Of a stretch of 43,598 nt of DNA, positions 31,085 through 39,494 are shown piece after piece (the stretch's first letter is position 1; every line of letters starts with the position of its first letter). Origin of the DNA: UBA12158 sp035562735 (GTDB taxonomy: Bacteria > Patescibacteriota > Microgenomatia > UBA12405). The notes beneath the pieces are model-generated. The model worked only from the letters and a program-made list of their open reading frames with translations, made no database searches and had not been told where the DNA came from. Made by a program: the position numbers and the translations under genes. The DNA is taken from NCBI GenBank assembly GCA_035562735.1, contig DATMWB010000022.1:1-43598 (forward strand), read 5' to 3'.

Positions 31085-31851
31085 TTCCATCCCAACACAA
31101 TATCCCCCTCAATATCTGTCCTGTACACCCTGACACCTAAGGATTTTAGCCTACTCAATATCAAATCCGTAGGATGGCCATAACTATTTTTCCCCACACT
31201 TATAACTGCCACCCCTGGTCTTATCCTCTCGAGCCATTCTCTACTACTGGCAGTATCAGAACCATGATGAGATATCTTAATCCCATCAACATGACCTTCC
31301 CACCAACCCATTATCCGACCTTCTCCATTCAAATCTACATCTCCAGTAAACATCATCCTTTTCCCCTCATAATTCAATACTAAAACCAAAGAGTTTTCAT
31401 TACCCGTTGTTGTTGTCTCTATTGGGTAAATAATTTCAAAAAATATTTTTCCATATCTTAATATATCTCCCGCTATTAACACTTTTGTCTCAGTGTTTTC
31501 TTCTTTTCTTTCACCACTTCCGGTTGATTCATACAACTTCTCAATTTGGAAGTATTTTCTTACTGAAGCCAGTGCTTCGCTATGATCCTTATCCCAATGA
31601 CTTATTACCACTCCCTCAATTTTTTTATCCCAAAAGGGAACATATTTATCCAAACATCTTATCATCTTCCCATTGTCAGCACCGACATCAATCAACATTT
31701 GCCAATTACCCTTGACTACTATCGCTCCATCTCCCTGCCCAACATCGCAAAAAACCAGCCTCAACTTACCATCTGGTATAAGCATATATAACCCAACAAA
31801 AATAAAAAATATCGCCAATGTCAGTATTTTTTTATATTTTATTTTTTTCAT
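31081..31851 (-). CDS. ComEC-type metallo-beta-lactamase domain as a separate protein
   Basis: 256 aa from the ATG at 31851; a longer frame starts at 31866. One N-terminal TM helix (about residues 7-23) is followed by the MBL fold: LVFCDVGQGDGAIVV, ISHWDKDHSEAL (metal-binding H-x-x-x-D-H), MMFTGDVD, ISHHGSDTASSREWL and AVISVGKNSYGHPTDLIL, the block order of the C-terminal domain of ComEC. It overlaps the end of the channel gene by 20 bp in another frame. In ComEC this domain is thought to degrade the non-transported strand. It probably acts with the neighbouring channel outside the membrane. Confidence 0.88.
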   Translation of the reverse strand: MKKIKYKKILTLAIFFIFVGLYMLIPDGKLRLVFCDVGQGDGAIVVKGNWQMLIDVGADNGKMIRCLDKYVPFWDKKIEGVVISHWDKDHSEALASVRKYFQIEKLYESTGSGERKEENTETKVLIAGDILRYGKIFFEIIYPIETTTTGNENSLVLVLNYEGKRMMFTGDVDLNGEGRIMGWWEGHVDGIKISHHGSDTASSREWLERIRPGVAVISVGKNSYGHPTDLILSRLKSLGVRVYRTDIEGDIVLGWN

Positions 31852-32734
31852 ACCAATACACAGCAATCAATAGGTACCATCCTGTTAAAAGCCACCAATT
31901 AAATTTAAAATCAAAAACACCTCCTATTCCACCCATATATTCAACCACTTCAATAAAATACCTCAGCAATGGATAAGAAAAGACTATTATCAAAGACCCT
32001 AATTTAAAACACAATAATCCGATTACACTTCCCAAAAAACCCATAATTGTCAGTATCTCTACTAAAAATAAAACCATTAAGTTGCTTACTACCGTCAAAA
32101 AGCTAATTTTTCCAAAATATATTGATATCACTGGCAACACAAATATATTTACCCATATAGTATTTTGTAAAACTCCACTTTTTCGATTTAAAATAATAGC
32201 CGTAAAAGCAAGCATTGACAACCAAAAACTCACATTCCCCAAAATTTTATAATCAGCTAATATCATCACCAATCCAACCACAAAAAATGACCTAGTCATA
32301 TTAAACCTTCTACCCAATAACTGAGACCAATAATAAATTCCTAAAAACAATATAGCTCTTACAACCGGTATCTCCCAACCAACCAAATTAACATATATCA
32401 ACAATATTCCTCCACCTCCAACAATTGCCACTTTTCTTCCAAAATATTTTGCCAAATTCTCAATTAGTGCTTTTCCCAAAATCATTAAATTTGCTCCACT
32501 CACCACAACGATATGTATCAGCCCTGAATTCACCAACATTCTATACATATCTGATGATAATAATTCATCTTCTCCCCACACCATACCCATCAACAAAGCT
32601 GCCTCTCTTGGCGGTAACGAACTTTGAATTACATTTAACAAATCATCTTTTTTAATGCATAAATATGATATTAGCCAAAATACAAAAACTACTAGATACA
32701 ATCTAAATTCTAATTTTATCCTTAAGTTTTTCAT
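31832..32734 (-). CDS. comEC: ComEC competence channel, membrane domain only
   Basis: 300 aa from the ATG at 32734, which has GGAG 9-10 nt upstream inside the comEA coding end; a TTG start at 32749 is an alternative. About eight or nine TM helices. The ComEC/Rec2 signature is LVNSGLIHIVVVSGANLMIL, followed by VGWEIPVVRAILFLGIYYWSQLLGR. The N-terminal OB-like DUF4131 domain is lacking, and the C-terminal MBL domain is in the next gene. Transports single-stranded DNA during uptake. It is part of a comEA-comEC-MBL operon with overlapping genes. Confidence 0.9.
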   Translation of the reverse strand: MKNLRIKLEFRLYLVVFVFWLISYLCIKKDDLLNVIQSSLPPREAALLMGMVWGEDELLSSDMYRMLVNSGLIHIVVVSGANLMILGKALIENLAKYFGRKVAIVGGGGILLIYVNLVGWEIPVVRAILFLGIYYWSQLLGRRFNMTRSFFVVGLVMILADYKILGNVSFWLSMLAFTAIILNRKSGVLQNTIWVNIFVLPVISIYFGKISFLTVVSNLMVLFLVEILTIMGFLGSVIGLLCFKLGSLIIVFSYPLLRYFIEVVEYMGGIGGVFDFKFNWWLLTGWYLLIAVYWYEKNKI

Positions 32735-33056
32735 ATGTTTTTTCTCCAATTCCCAAAACGTTCTTTATTTCCAATTTACTCCCAAACTTTCCATACTTAT
32801 TTCGATAATCAATAATTCTTCTTGCCATCACTGGACCAATAGATGGTAATGATTCGAGTTCAACTGAGGTGGCCGTATTAATATTAACCATTATCTCTAT
32901 GGCTTCATTATTTTTTTCGACTGAGACAAAAGAATTTTCCGATGTTGTTTTATTAGCCCCTTCAAGTTTAATTCCCAAACCTACGACCATCAGAGAAAAT
33001 CCAAGAAAAATAACACCATCCATAAATGTAATTTTTTTCACCCAAAAACGATTCAC
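32703..33056 (-). CDS. comEA: ComEA-like helix-hairpin-helix DNA receptor
   Basis: 117 aa. One N-terminal TM anchor (about residues 10-27), a short polar linker, and a C-terminal tandem HhH domain: VNINTATSVELESLPSIGPVMARRIIDYR, then LEIKNVLGIGEKTYEKLKDKI. It binds double-stranded DNA outside the membrane and hands it to ComEC. The start is GTG at 33056, fixed by TGTTATATT (33063-33071) ending six bases upstream. The 3' end overlaps comEC by 32 bp. Confidence 0.92.
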   Translation of the reverse strand: MNRFWVKKITFMDGVIFLGFSLMVVGLGIKLEGANKTTSENSFVSVEKNNEAIEIMVNINTATSVELESLPSIGPVMARRIIDYRNKYGKFGSKLEIKNVLGIGEKTYEKLKDKIRI

Positions 33057-33062
33057 TTAAAA

Positions 33063-33079
33063 AATATAACATGTATAAT
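33063..33079. promoter_or_regulatory. Divergent leaderless-type promoters, comEA / surface cluster
   Basis: Minus strand: TGTTATATT (33063-33071), six bases before the comEA GTG. Plus strand: TATAAT (33074-33079), seven bases before the ATG at 33087. The 30-bp gap therefore holds both promoters. Confidence 0.6.
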
Positions 33080-33086
33080 TAAAATA

Positions 33087-33692
33087 ATGTCCACCTCATT
33101 GAAAACATCCACATATTTTGTCTCAATTTTATTTGCATTCTCATGTCTAGAAATCAAATTTTTGTCACCACTAATTCCTCAAATCATTGCCCTTACATCA
33201 ATTATCATTATTCTGTCCCTGTTTCTCACACACCGCCTCCTCTTACCCCTCGTCATATTTATCTTAAATCTAATAGTCCTCTCCACTGGCGGTATAAGTT
33301 CTTCCCTCTTCTTTTTAATTTACTTTCTTCTTTTTTCTCTTTCCTTTCAAAATACACCATCAACAAATCTTATCTATTCTTTAATCACCGTTATATTTTA
33401 CACTTACAGTCTTTCTTCTACCTCATCACTAATTCAATTGTTCTCGATTCTTTTAATAACGCCCTTAACATACTTTATTTCTCAGCAACAACAAAAACAA
33501 GAAAAAATCGAGGCCTCGCTGTCACAAGATGAAACCGACTTTCTTATGTGGATTTCACTTAGGCTAAAAACTTCTTTAAAAGAGATTCTTTCAATTTCAG
33601 ATAATCAAAAAATTAACAAAATCACCAAAAAGTTACTTGATGACTCAAGTAAACTTGAAAAAAGCATTGATCAAAACTCTGATGAAATCTAA
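33087..33692 (+). CDS. Membrane protein with degenerate histidine-kinase dimerisation segment
   Basis: 201 aa. Four or five TM helices fill residues 8-131. A Gln/Lys-rich linker and a cytoplasmic helix pair (about 140-200) follow. WISLRLKTSLKEIL (155-168) aligns by eye with the H-box of sensor kinases (xxSHELRTPLxxI), with Leu in place of the phospho-acceptor His and Ser for Pro. No ATPase domain follows. It looks like a truncated, catalytically dead sensor kinase, but could be an unrelated membrane protein. It heads the surface-protein run, overlapping the next gene (start at 33682) by 11 bp. Confidence 0.65.
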   Translation: MSTSLKTSTYFVSILFAFSCLEIKFLSPLIPQIIALTSIIIILSLFLTHRLLLPLVIFILNLIVLSTGGISSSLFFLIYFLLFSLSFQNTPSTNLIYSLITVIFYTYSLSSTSSLIQLFSILLITPLTYFISQQQQKQEKIEASLSQDETDFLMWISLRLKTSLKEILSISDNQKINKITKKLLDDSSKLEKSIDQNSDEI

Positions 33693-34425
33693 ATTATTTT
33701 TGCTCCAAACATGTAATGTTATTTTGTTAATGACATACCTTTTCTTCCCTATCCCTTATGCCGCTAACGCCCAACAATTTTCATCATCTTCATACAAGAT
33801 AAATTGGGGAAATTTCAATATGACTTCAGGTCTAAAAAAATCCACCAACTATCAACTCACAGATACCGTTGGTCAAAATGCCCCAGGTTACTCAGAAAAA
33901 AATGGAATTGCCATCAAAGCCGGTTTTCAATACATTTACGACACTTTTACTGAATTGTCATTTTCAATAGATAAACTCAATATAAATTTTGGGACTCTCG
34001 AACCAGGCATAGGAGTTACTGACACAAATTTATTGATTGTCACCACACCCTCAGGACGAGGATACCAAATCACCGCACAGGAAAACCATCCTTTGTGGAT
34101 TTCACCAAACCATTTCATTCCTGATACCACTTGCGACGCCAACAATTGCACCATCACTTCGTCAGCACCCTGGACACAAAATGATAAGTTTGGTTTTGGA
34201 TTCAATGTCTCAGGTGTAGGTGCCACAGGTTATTTTATAAATTCCACATATTACCGACCCTTTGCTAGCATTTATAACAATCATACTCCAGCCATTATAA
34301 TCTCCGAAAATTTGCCAGTAAAAGAACGTGAAGCCATCATCACATATCGTGTACTTGTTTCCTCCGTCCAAAGCGCAGGCGATTACCAAAACTATATAAC
34401 CTACACTTTAACTCCTAAATACTAA
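33682..34425 (+). CDS. Secreted surface protein, pair 1 subunit
   Basis: 247 aa from the ATG at 33682, overlapping the previous stop; an upstream in-frame ATG at 33637 is less likely. The signal peptide ends PYAANA-QQ at about residue 27. The mature chain is beta-rich and Ser/Thr/Asn-rich. The C-terminal half shares a block order with the 474-residue protein downstream: INFGTLEPG, a SGRGYQITA strand, DTTCDANNC, APWT, FGFGFNVSG and a final VQSAGDYQNYITYT. The two cysteines could form a disulfide. No TM or sorting signal follows, so it probably works with the anchored partner 4 nt downstream. Confidence 0.75.
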   Translation: MKSKLFLLQTCNVILLMTYLFFPIPYAANAQQFSSSSYKINWGNFNMTSGLKKSTNYQLTDTVGQNAPGYSEKNGIAIKAGFQYIYDTFTELSFSIDKLNINFGTLEPGIGVTDTNLLIVTTPSGRGYQITAQENHPLWISPNHFIPDTTCDANNCTITSSAPWTQNDKFGFGFNVSGVGATGYFINSTYYRPFASIYNNHTPAIIISENLPVKEREAIITYRVLVSSVQSAGDYQNYITYTLTPKY

Positions 34426-34429
34426 TAAC

Positions 34430-35293
34430 ATGAGTCAATTTAACCTCACTATAAAACCAGCACAAATTGAAATTATTCTCAAACCCAATTCGACTCACAC
34501 TCGGGCTTATGAAATAACAAACAATTCCAGTGAAACGATTCAGCTAACAACCTCAATCGTACCCTGGATACCATCTGACAACTCGGGCTCAGTAATATAT
34601 CTTGATACCCAAGAAACAACTCTTGGTATTTCTCTTTCGAATGCCGATTTAAAACTAGGACAAGATTTTTTAATAAAACCAAATCAGAAAAAACAGCTAG
34701 TCCTAAAAATAAAAAACATTGCCAATGATGAAAATGATCATTATCTAACATTTTTTATAACTCAGAAACCCATAAACTCAAACAGTAATCATCAGAATCT
34801 CGCAAAAATCGGTTCAAATATTTTAGTATCAACCACAAATGAAAATATTATAACCAGTAATTTAGAAATATCTCAATTCAATGTCAGTCCATCAATAAAA
34901 GATATCTTCTCTAATATTAAAATTAATGGTGAGATATATAACAAAGGTAATCATTATGACCACATCAATGGTCAGATAATTATTAGTAAGAATGGACAAA
35001 TATATTGGGAAAATAATCTCTTTCCTTATACAATCACTACTCACAATTCTCGCCTTCTTCATTGTCTAAATTCGAACAATGAACCCCAACTATGTCAACT
35101 AAAAATTCCAATTTGGCCAGGAGTATATGAGGGAAAAATCATCATACATGGAAACAATTCAAATAATGAATACACTTTTAATTTTTTTGTCTTCCCTTAT
35201 CTAATAGTTATTATCACATTAATATCATTCATATTTTTAATGAATTTATTAAAAATTAAAAAAAGACCTAGCAGTAAAAACAAAGTCTGCTAA
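34430..35293 (+). CDS. DUF916-like membrane-anchored partner, pair 1
   Basis: 287 aa. Two Ig-like beta domains lie at about residues 5-115 and 135-250: a first strand LTIKPAQIEIILKPNSTHTRAYEITNNS, then LVLKIKNIA, then a second domain ending WPGVYEGKIIIHG. One C-terminal TM helix (about 256-277) is followed by a Lys-rich tail. The layout resembles WxL-interacting (DUF916/DUF3324-type) proteins that tether surface proteins. Oddity: no N-terminal signal peptide, and an in-frame stop at 34409 rules out a longer start, unlike its paralogue at 36958. It follows its subunit gene by 4 nt. Confidence 0.65.
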   Translation: MSQFNLTIKPAQIEIILKPNSTHTRAYEITNNSSETIQLTTSIVPWIPSDNSGSVIYLDTQETTLGISLSNADLKLGQDFLIKPNQKKQLVLKIKNIANDENDHYLTFFITQKPINSNSNHQNLAKIGSNILVSTTNENIITSNLEISQFNVSPSIKDIFSNIKINGEIYNKGNHYDHINGQIIISKNGQIYWENNLFPYTITTHNSRLLHCLNSNNEPQLCQLKIPIWPGVYEGKIIIHGNNSNNEYTFNFFVFPYLIVIITLISFIFLMNLLKIKKRPSSKNKVC

Positions 35294-35530
35294 GAAGACA
35301 ATTAACTCCCCAATATAAGGCAAAAAATAAAAATATTAATTAACTAATATTCAAAAAATCACCAAATTGTTTAAATTTATTGTAATAAAAATTATACTTA
35401 GTAACTAAAAATATCACCATACATAGAACAAACCATTGACAACTTATCATAATAATCATAATCTCTTATTACATAACTATAATAATCTTTTAAGATTTAA
35501 AAACATAAATATTCCATTACAAAAATACGC

Positions 35531-36955
35531 GTGAAAAATAACATTATAATCAAGCTTCTAATTTTCACCATTCTTATAAGTGGTTTTACTTTAATTCATC
35601 CTCAAAATGTCAATTCTATTCCTTCAAAAAATGTTAAAGATGTTCTCTCAAGTTCACAATTTTCATACTATGGTGGAGTTGGTGTTGGCACCTCAGCTGA
35701 TGACTCTATTTTAAATATTGATACTAGTACCTCTTTTCCCTCTCAAACAACAAACAATTTATTTGTCGGTGACACTATTTCTGTAGGTATAGGTGGTAGT
35801 CAAAGTACGTACATTGTTAGAGACATTGGTTCAACCTCAACCATCTTCCTAAATGTTGGTATTTCAGCAGACGCTATTACCCCAGGGGGAAGCATAATTG
35901 CCACTAGGTCTGCCGTTCACACTGTTTCTTTCGAACCACAAGTAAACGCTGCTGGAGGTATTTGGCAAGTATTAATAAAATCCACATCTGGATTAGCGAG
36001 CGAAAATAGTAGTGATGGAATTCCAGACCAAAGAGGTTTTGATTTAGGAACTCTTACCGCAAGCGATGTTATATGTCCATGGGGTGCTACTGCTTCAGTC
36101 GGTACTACAACTGCCGCCACGTTAGGTTCAAATACAGCCTACTATCACGTAATTCAATGCGCTCTAGGTGCCGGAGTAACCAACCCAGTAGGAACTGGTG
36201 AAACTGGAACCATCGTCATTGGTGTCGGCAATAGTCTCATGATAAATCCAAGCCCATCAAACACTCCTGATTTAGAAGGTAATGCTAATATCTTCAGCTT
36301 CGTTCTTAGACATTGGAATTCATCAGGAGTAATCATCGAACAAACACCTGGAAAAATTGCTGTTGTTGAATCAGTCAGAGTCACCGCTACTATTGATCCT
36401 ACCCTAACATTTATTATCGACAATATTGGTGTCACCGATCCAAGTTCAGAAGGATGCGGCATCGGTACCACTCTCAACGCCACCGCCGTCTACACCACTG
36501 GAGACAAAGTTGTATTTGGATCTCTTGAATTGAATGCCCATAACCAACTAGCTCAACGCCTTTCCTGTGTCACCAACGCCGCAAGTGGTTATGTTGTTAC
36601 TGCCTACGAAGCCGAAACAATGAAAAATATTAACACTGCGACTACCCTACCTGATACTACCTGTAATGGTGGAGGTTGCACACCAGAAACTGCTGCCCCT
36701 TGGACAACAATTAGCGGTTCTAGATCTGAATTTGGTTACACCATGACTAGTTTAGGTGCCAGTATTCCCTTTGTTCCAGGTGATTTCAAACCCTTTGGAA
36801 TTGGTTTCACCAATGCTCAACCAGTTATGATTAACCCTGACACTCCTCTTGCAATGGAATCTGCTTACACCTGTTACCGAATATCTATTATCAACGTTCA
36901 AGAAGCTGGTGACTACGAAGCTAAAATTGTCTACACAGCTACAGCAACATTTTAA
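35531..36955 (+). CDS. Secreted surface protein, pair 2 subunit
   Basis: 474 aa, GTG start. A signal helix lies at about residues 7-22. The chain is Ser/Thr/Gly-rich and beta-predicted, with a VRVTATIDPTLTFII strand region and a C-terminal part paralogous to the 247-residue protein: FGSLELN, SGYVVTAYE, DTTCNGGGC, APWT, EFGYTMTSLG and the terminal VQEAGDYEAKIVYT. Four further cysteines (in VICPWG, IQCALG, EGCGIG and LSCVTN) may pair. It is probably an exported structural or adhesive subunit. It is followed after 2 nt by its anchored partner. Confidence 0.78.
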   Translation: MKNNIIIKLLIFTILISGFTLIHPQNVNSIPSKNVKDVLSSSQFSYYGGVGVGTSADDSILNIDTSTSFPSQTTNNLFVGDTISVGIGGSQSTYIVRDIGSTSTIFLNVGISADAITPGGSIIATRSAVHTVSFEPQVNAAGGIWQVLIKSTSGLASENSSDGIPDQRGFDLGTLTASDVICPWGATASVGTTTAATLGSNTAYYHVIQCALGAGVTNPVGTGETGTIVIGVGNSLMINPSPSNTPDLEGNANIFSFVLRHWNSSGVIIEQTPGKIAVVESVRVTATIDPTLTFIIDNIGVTDPSSEGCGIGTTLNATAVYTTGDKVVFGSLELNAHNQLAQRLSCVTNAASGYVVTAYEAETMKNINTATTLPDTTCNGGGCTPETAAPWTTISGSRSEFGYTMTSLGASIPFVPGDFKPFGIGFTNAQPVMINPDTPLAMESAYTCYRISIINVQEAGDYEAKIVYTATATF

Positions 36956-36957
36956 AA

Positions 36958-37944
36958 ATGAAAATAACTGCCCCAAAAACACAAACAACGATAATTGCTC
37001 TATTCGCTCTCTTCTTGTCAGTATCACCCATATATGCTCAACAAAGTACACTCGGTATGAGTGCCATCCCCCCAAGATTAGAAATCAATGCAAAACCTGG
37101 TGATGTTATTACAAAAGAAATAAAAGTAAGAAATGAGTCAAAAAATGAAAAATATATTGATACTTCTATACAAGACTTCATTGTTACAGACAATATCGGT
37201 ACTCCCCTTCAAATCGAAAATTCAGACCAATCTACAAATCGTTGGACAGCTTCTTCCTGGATTCAGGTATCACCCTCAAAAATAAGACTAAAACCCGGAG
37301 AAACAAAATCTCTCGTGCTCACGGTCATCACACCTGAAGATGCTATTCCTGGAGGTCATTATGCAATGGTTCTCCACACCCCAAACAACGAAGTCACCAT
37401 AAGTCAAACCGGAGCAGCAATTCAAACAAATGTTGGTACTTTGGTTTATATAACCATTCCTGGTGAAATTACTGAAAATGCTTCAATAAAAGAATTCTCT
37501 GCACCCAAGTTTTCTGAATACGGTCCGATTAATTTTAAAACAACTATTACAAATCTTTCTGATATTCACATCACTCCTGCGGGCTCAGTCAATATATACA
37601 ATATGTTCGGATTAAAAACATCAAGCTTAAAATTAGAAAATACCAACATCTTTCCCTACACTAGTCGTGAATTCCTTAGTACGCACGATCAAAAATTTAT
37701 GCTTGGTAGATACAAGGCACAAATTAATGCCGCCTATGGTACTACTGGACAGCTATTGTCAGCAACTATCTTCTTTTGGGTAATTCCATACAAAGTCATC
37801 GCTATTATCATCCTCACCATCATTATCATCTTGATTCTTAAAACAAAATTCAAGAAATCTCCTTCTGCTACTATTACTCCGAAAATCGAAGAATTAGAGA
37901 GAGAGCTTGAAGAACTTAAAAAGAAGTATCAAGATAGAAAATAA
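36958..37944 (+). CDS. DUF916-like membrane-anchored partner, pair 2
   Basis: 328 aa. The signal peptide ends PIYAQQ at about residue 24. The first Ig-like domain contains SAIPPRLEINAKPGDVITKEIKVRN and IRLKPGETKSLVLTVITPEDAIPGGHYAMVL, typical of DUF916-like/WxLIP proteins. The second contains FKTTITNLSDIHITPAGSVNIYN. One TM helix at about 280-300 and a cytoplasmic coiled-coil tail (IEELERELEELKKKY) close the protein. It probably binds the adjacent secreted subunit and tethers it to the membrane. It is better preserved than its paralogue at 34430, which lacks a signal. Confidence 0.8.
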   Translation: MKITAPKTQTTIIALFALFLSVSPIYAQQSTLGMSAIPPRLEINAKPGDVITKEIKVRNESKNEKYIDTSIQDFIVTDNIGTPLQIENSDQSTNRWTASSWIQVSPSKIRLKPGETKSLVLTVITPEDAIPGGHYAMVLHTPNNEVTISQTGAAIQTNVGTLVYITIPGEITENASIKEFSAPKFSEYGPINFKTTITNLSDIHITPAGSVNIYNMFGLKTSSLKLENTNIFPYTSREFLSTHDQKFMLGRYKAQINAAYGTTGQLLSATIFFWVIPYKVIAIIILTIIIILILKTKFKKSPSATITPKIEELERELEELKKKYQDRK

Positions 37945-37945
37945 T

Positions 37946-38659
37946 TTGGCGATCAAAAACCTTTTCTCAACCACTTCGATTAGAGCAAACATTCCCGTTA
38001 ATACAATCACTATTTATGGGTACACTAGTCCCAACTCCCGGGTGGAGCTAAACAGTCCAAAAGTATACTCCGTTACATATAGTCGAGATGATGGATTCTT
38101 TATTTTTGACCATCTAGATCTTCCCCGTCATTCACAGGACTTATGCTTAATTTCTATTGACGAATCAAATCGCGTAAATAATCCTGTCTGCTTTCCTGAA
38201 CCACCACCTATAAATACCTTTACAGAAATAGGTCCCGTTCTTCTTTCACCCACAATATCTCTAGACTTAAAAAACAGCTACTCTTCTGGACAAACAATTC
38301 CCAATACCTCTATCCAAGTTTTTCTATATCAACAGTCTTCTCCATTTTCCTTTATAAAAAAAGTTCAAGCATTTTCAATACCCGTCTTAGAAACTACAAG
38401 CGATTCTAGAGGAAATTACAGCCTCAATATACCCATTACATCAGCTACTAACTACCGAATATTTTCAACCACAAAGTATCTTGATACAAATTCACCAAAA
38501 TCAAACACCCTACTTTACCATCCAGGCTATACAATTTCTCTTCTCTACCTACTGATCCCCCTTATTCTTATAATAATTGCCCTCTATTTTATTCTTAAAA
38601 AGCCCAAACAGCATTTCTATCCCATGGTCATCTATAATAAAACAGTTTCACTCGTATGA
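37946..38659 (+). CDS. Ig-like membrane-anchored surface protein, non-ATG start
   Basis: 237 aa if started at TTG 37946, directly after the upstream stop; a TTG at 37907 inside the previous gene is the other option. No ATG fits. Two beta-sandwich-like units: ITIYGYTSPNSRVELNS with DDGFFIFDHLDLP, then ISLDLKNSYSSGQTIPNTSIQVFLY with SDSRGNYSLNIPI. A C-terminal TM helix (near PGYTISLLYLLIPLILIIIALYFIL) and a short basic tail follow. No classical signal peptide is visible. It overlaps the next gene by 4 bp (ATGA). Confidence 0.65.
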   Translation: MAIKNLFSTTSIRANIPVNTITIYGYTSPNSRVELNSPKVYSVTYSRDDGFFIFDHLDLPRHSQDLCLISIDESNRVNNPVCFPEPPPINTFTEIGPVLLSPTISLDLKNSYSSGQTIPNTSIQVFLYQQSSPFSFIKKVQAFSIPVLETTSDSRGNYSLNIPITSATNYRIFSTTKYLDTNSPKSNTLLYHPGYTISLLYLLIPLILIIIALYFILKKPKQHFYPMVIYNKTVSLV

Positions 38660-39069
38660 CAAAACAAATATTGTTAATAATATTACTAATTCTTGGTCTT
38701 TTGACAACTCTTCTTCTAATCACTCAAACAACTATCTTTAAAAGCCAAGCAAGTAACACTGACACCCAGCTGCCAGTCAAAGAAAATTCCTATATCTTCG
38801 CTTCCCCTATCCAAGCAAAAGCTGATGGTAAGGAAAAAATTAGAATCACTGTCTTTCTCCTAAACTCATTGGGACTAGGTGTCGGTAAGCAAACTGTCAC
38901 CCTAAAAGTACCGGCGCCCATAGAAATTGAAACCATACAAAGTGTCACAGACGATCTTGGAAAAGCATCATTCAACTTATCATCAACGGCACCCGGTAAG
39001 TTTGAAATATCAGCATCAACTCCGACTCTTGTCTTAACTCAAAAAATAAATCTACTCTTTTTTCAATAG
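38656..39069 (+). CDS. Membrane-anchored invasin-type Ig-like protein
   Basis: 137 aa. One N-terminal TM helix (about residues 4-24), then one bacterial Ig-like (Big_1/invasin) domain: ASPIQAKADGKEKIRITVFLLNSLGLGVGKQTVTL, then SVTDDLGKASFNLSSTAPGKFEISAS. It has the hallmark pattern of a DGxxxxxITV strand and a DxxGxAxFxL strand. It is last in the + strand surface operon. A convergent gene 2 bp away encodes the same architecture. Confidence 0.82.
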   Translation: MTKQILLIILLILGLLTTLLLITQTTIFKSQASNTDTQLPVKENSYIFASPIQAKADGKEKIRITVFLLNSLGLGVGKQTVTLKVPAPIEIETIQSVTDDLGKASFNLSSTAPGKFEISASTPTLVLTQKINLLFFQ

Positions 39070-39071
39070 AC

Positions 39072-39488
39072 TTATTCTCTAAAAGTAACCTTTACTGTCT
39101 TAGCAAGTGGACTACCACCTATCGACGCTGACAAAGTAAACTGACCCGCTTGTACTGAGCTTATTTCAAAAGTAGCCTTCCCATCATCTCCTGATAAAGT
39201 CTCCATATCTCCGTCATTCAATCCAGATAAAGTCACTTGGGTTCCTTTAACTCCCTTTCCACTACTATCTAAAACAAATACATTTACAACACACTTATCA
39301 CTACCGTCTGACTTCGCCAATATTTTTCCACCTATTAAGTAAGAATCAACCAAAGAAACTTTTGTGGCTGGTGCAGCCTTTGTCCAGGTAACAAACATCT
39401 TCGGAATAACTTTCGTAGCCATAAATCCAAGAAACAGTATTCCAACCAGTCCAAACACCAATGTAAAGACTAATTTATTTTGATTCAT
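39072..39488 (-). CDS. Membrane-anchored invasin-type Ig-like protein, convergent paralogue
   Basis: 138 aa. An N-terminal TM helix at about residues 8-26, then a Big_1-type Ig-like domain: GGKILAKSDGSDKCVVNVFVLDSSGKGVKGTQVTLSG, SGDDGKATFEISSVQAGQFTLSASIGG. Its layout and length match the neighbouring protein on the other strand. It has its own promoter: an extended -10 TGATAAAAT (39495-39503), six bases before the ATG. Confidence 0.82.
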   Translation of the reverse strand: MNQNKLVFTLVFGLVGILFLGFMATKVIPKMFVTWTKAAPATKVSLVDSYLIGGKILAKSDGSDKCVVNVFVLDSSGKGVKGTQVTLSGLNDGDMETLSGDDGKATFEISSVQAGQFTLSASIGGSPLAKTVKVTFRE

Positions 39489-39494
39489 TAAAAA

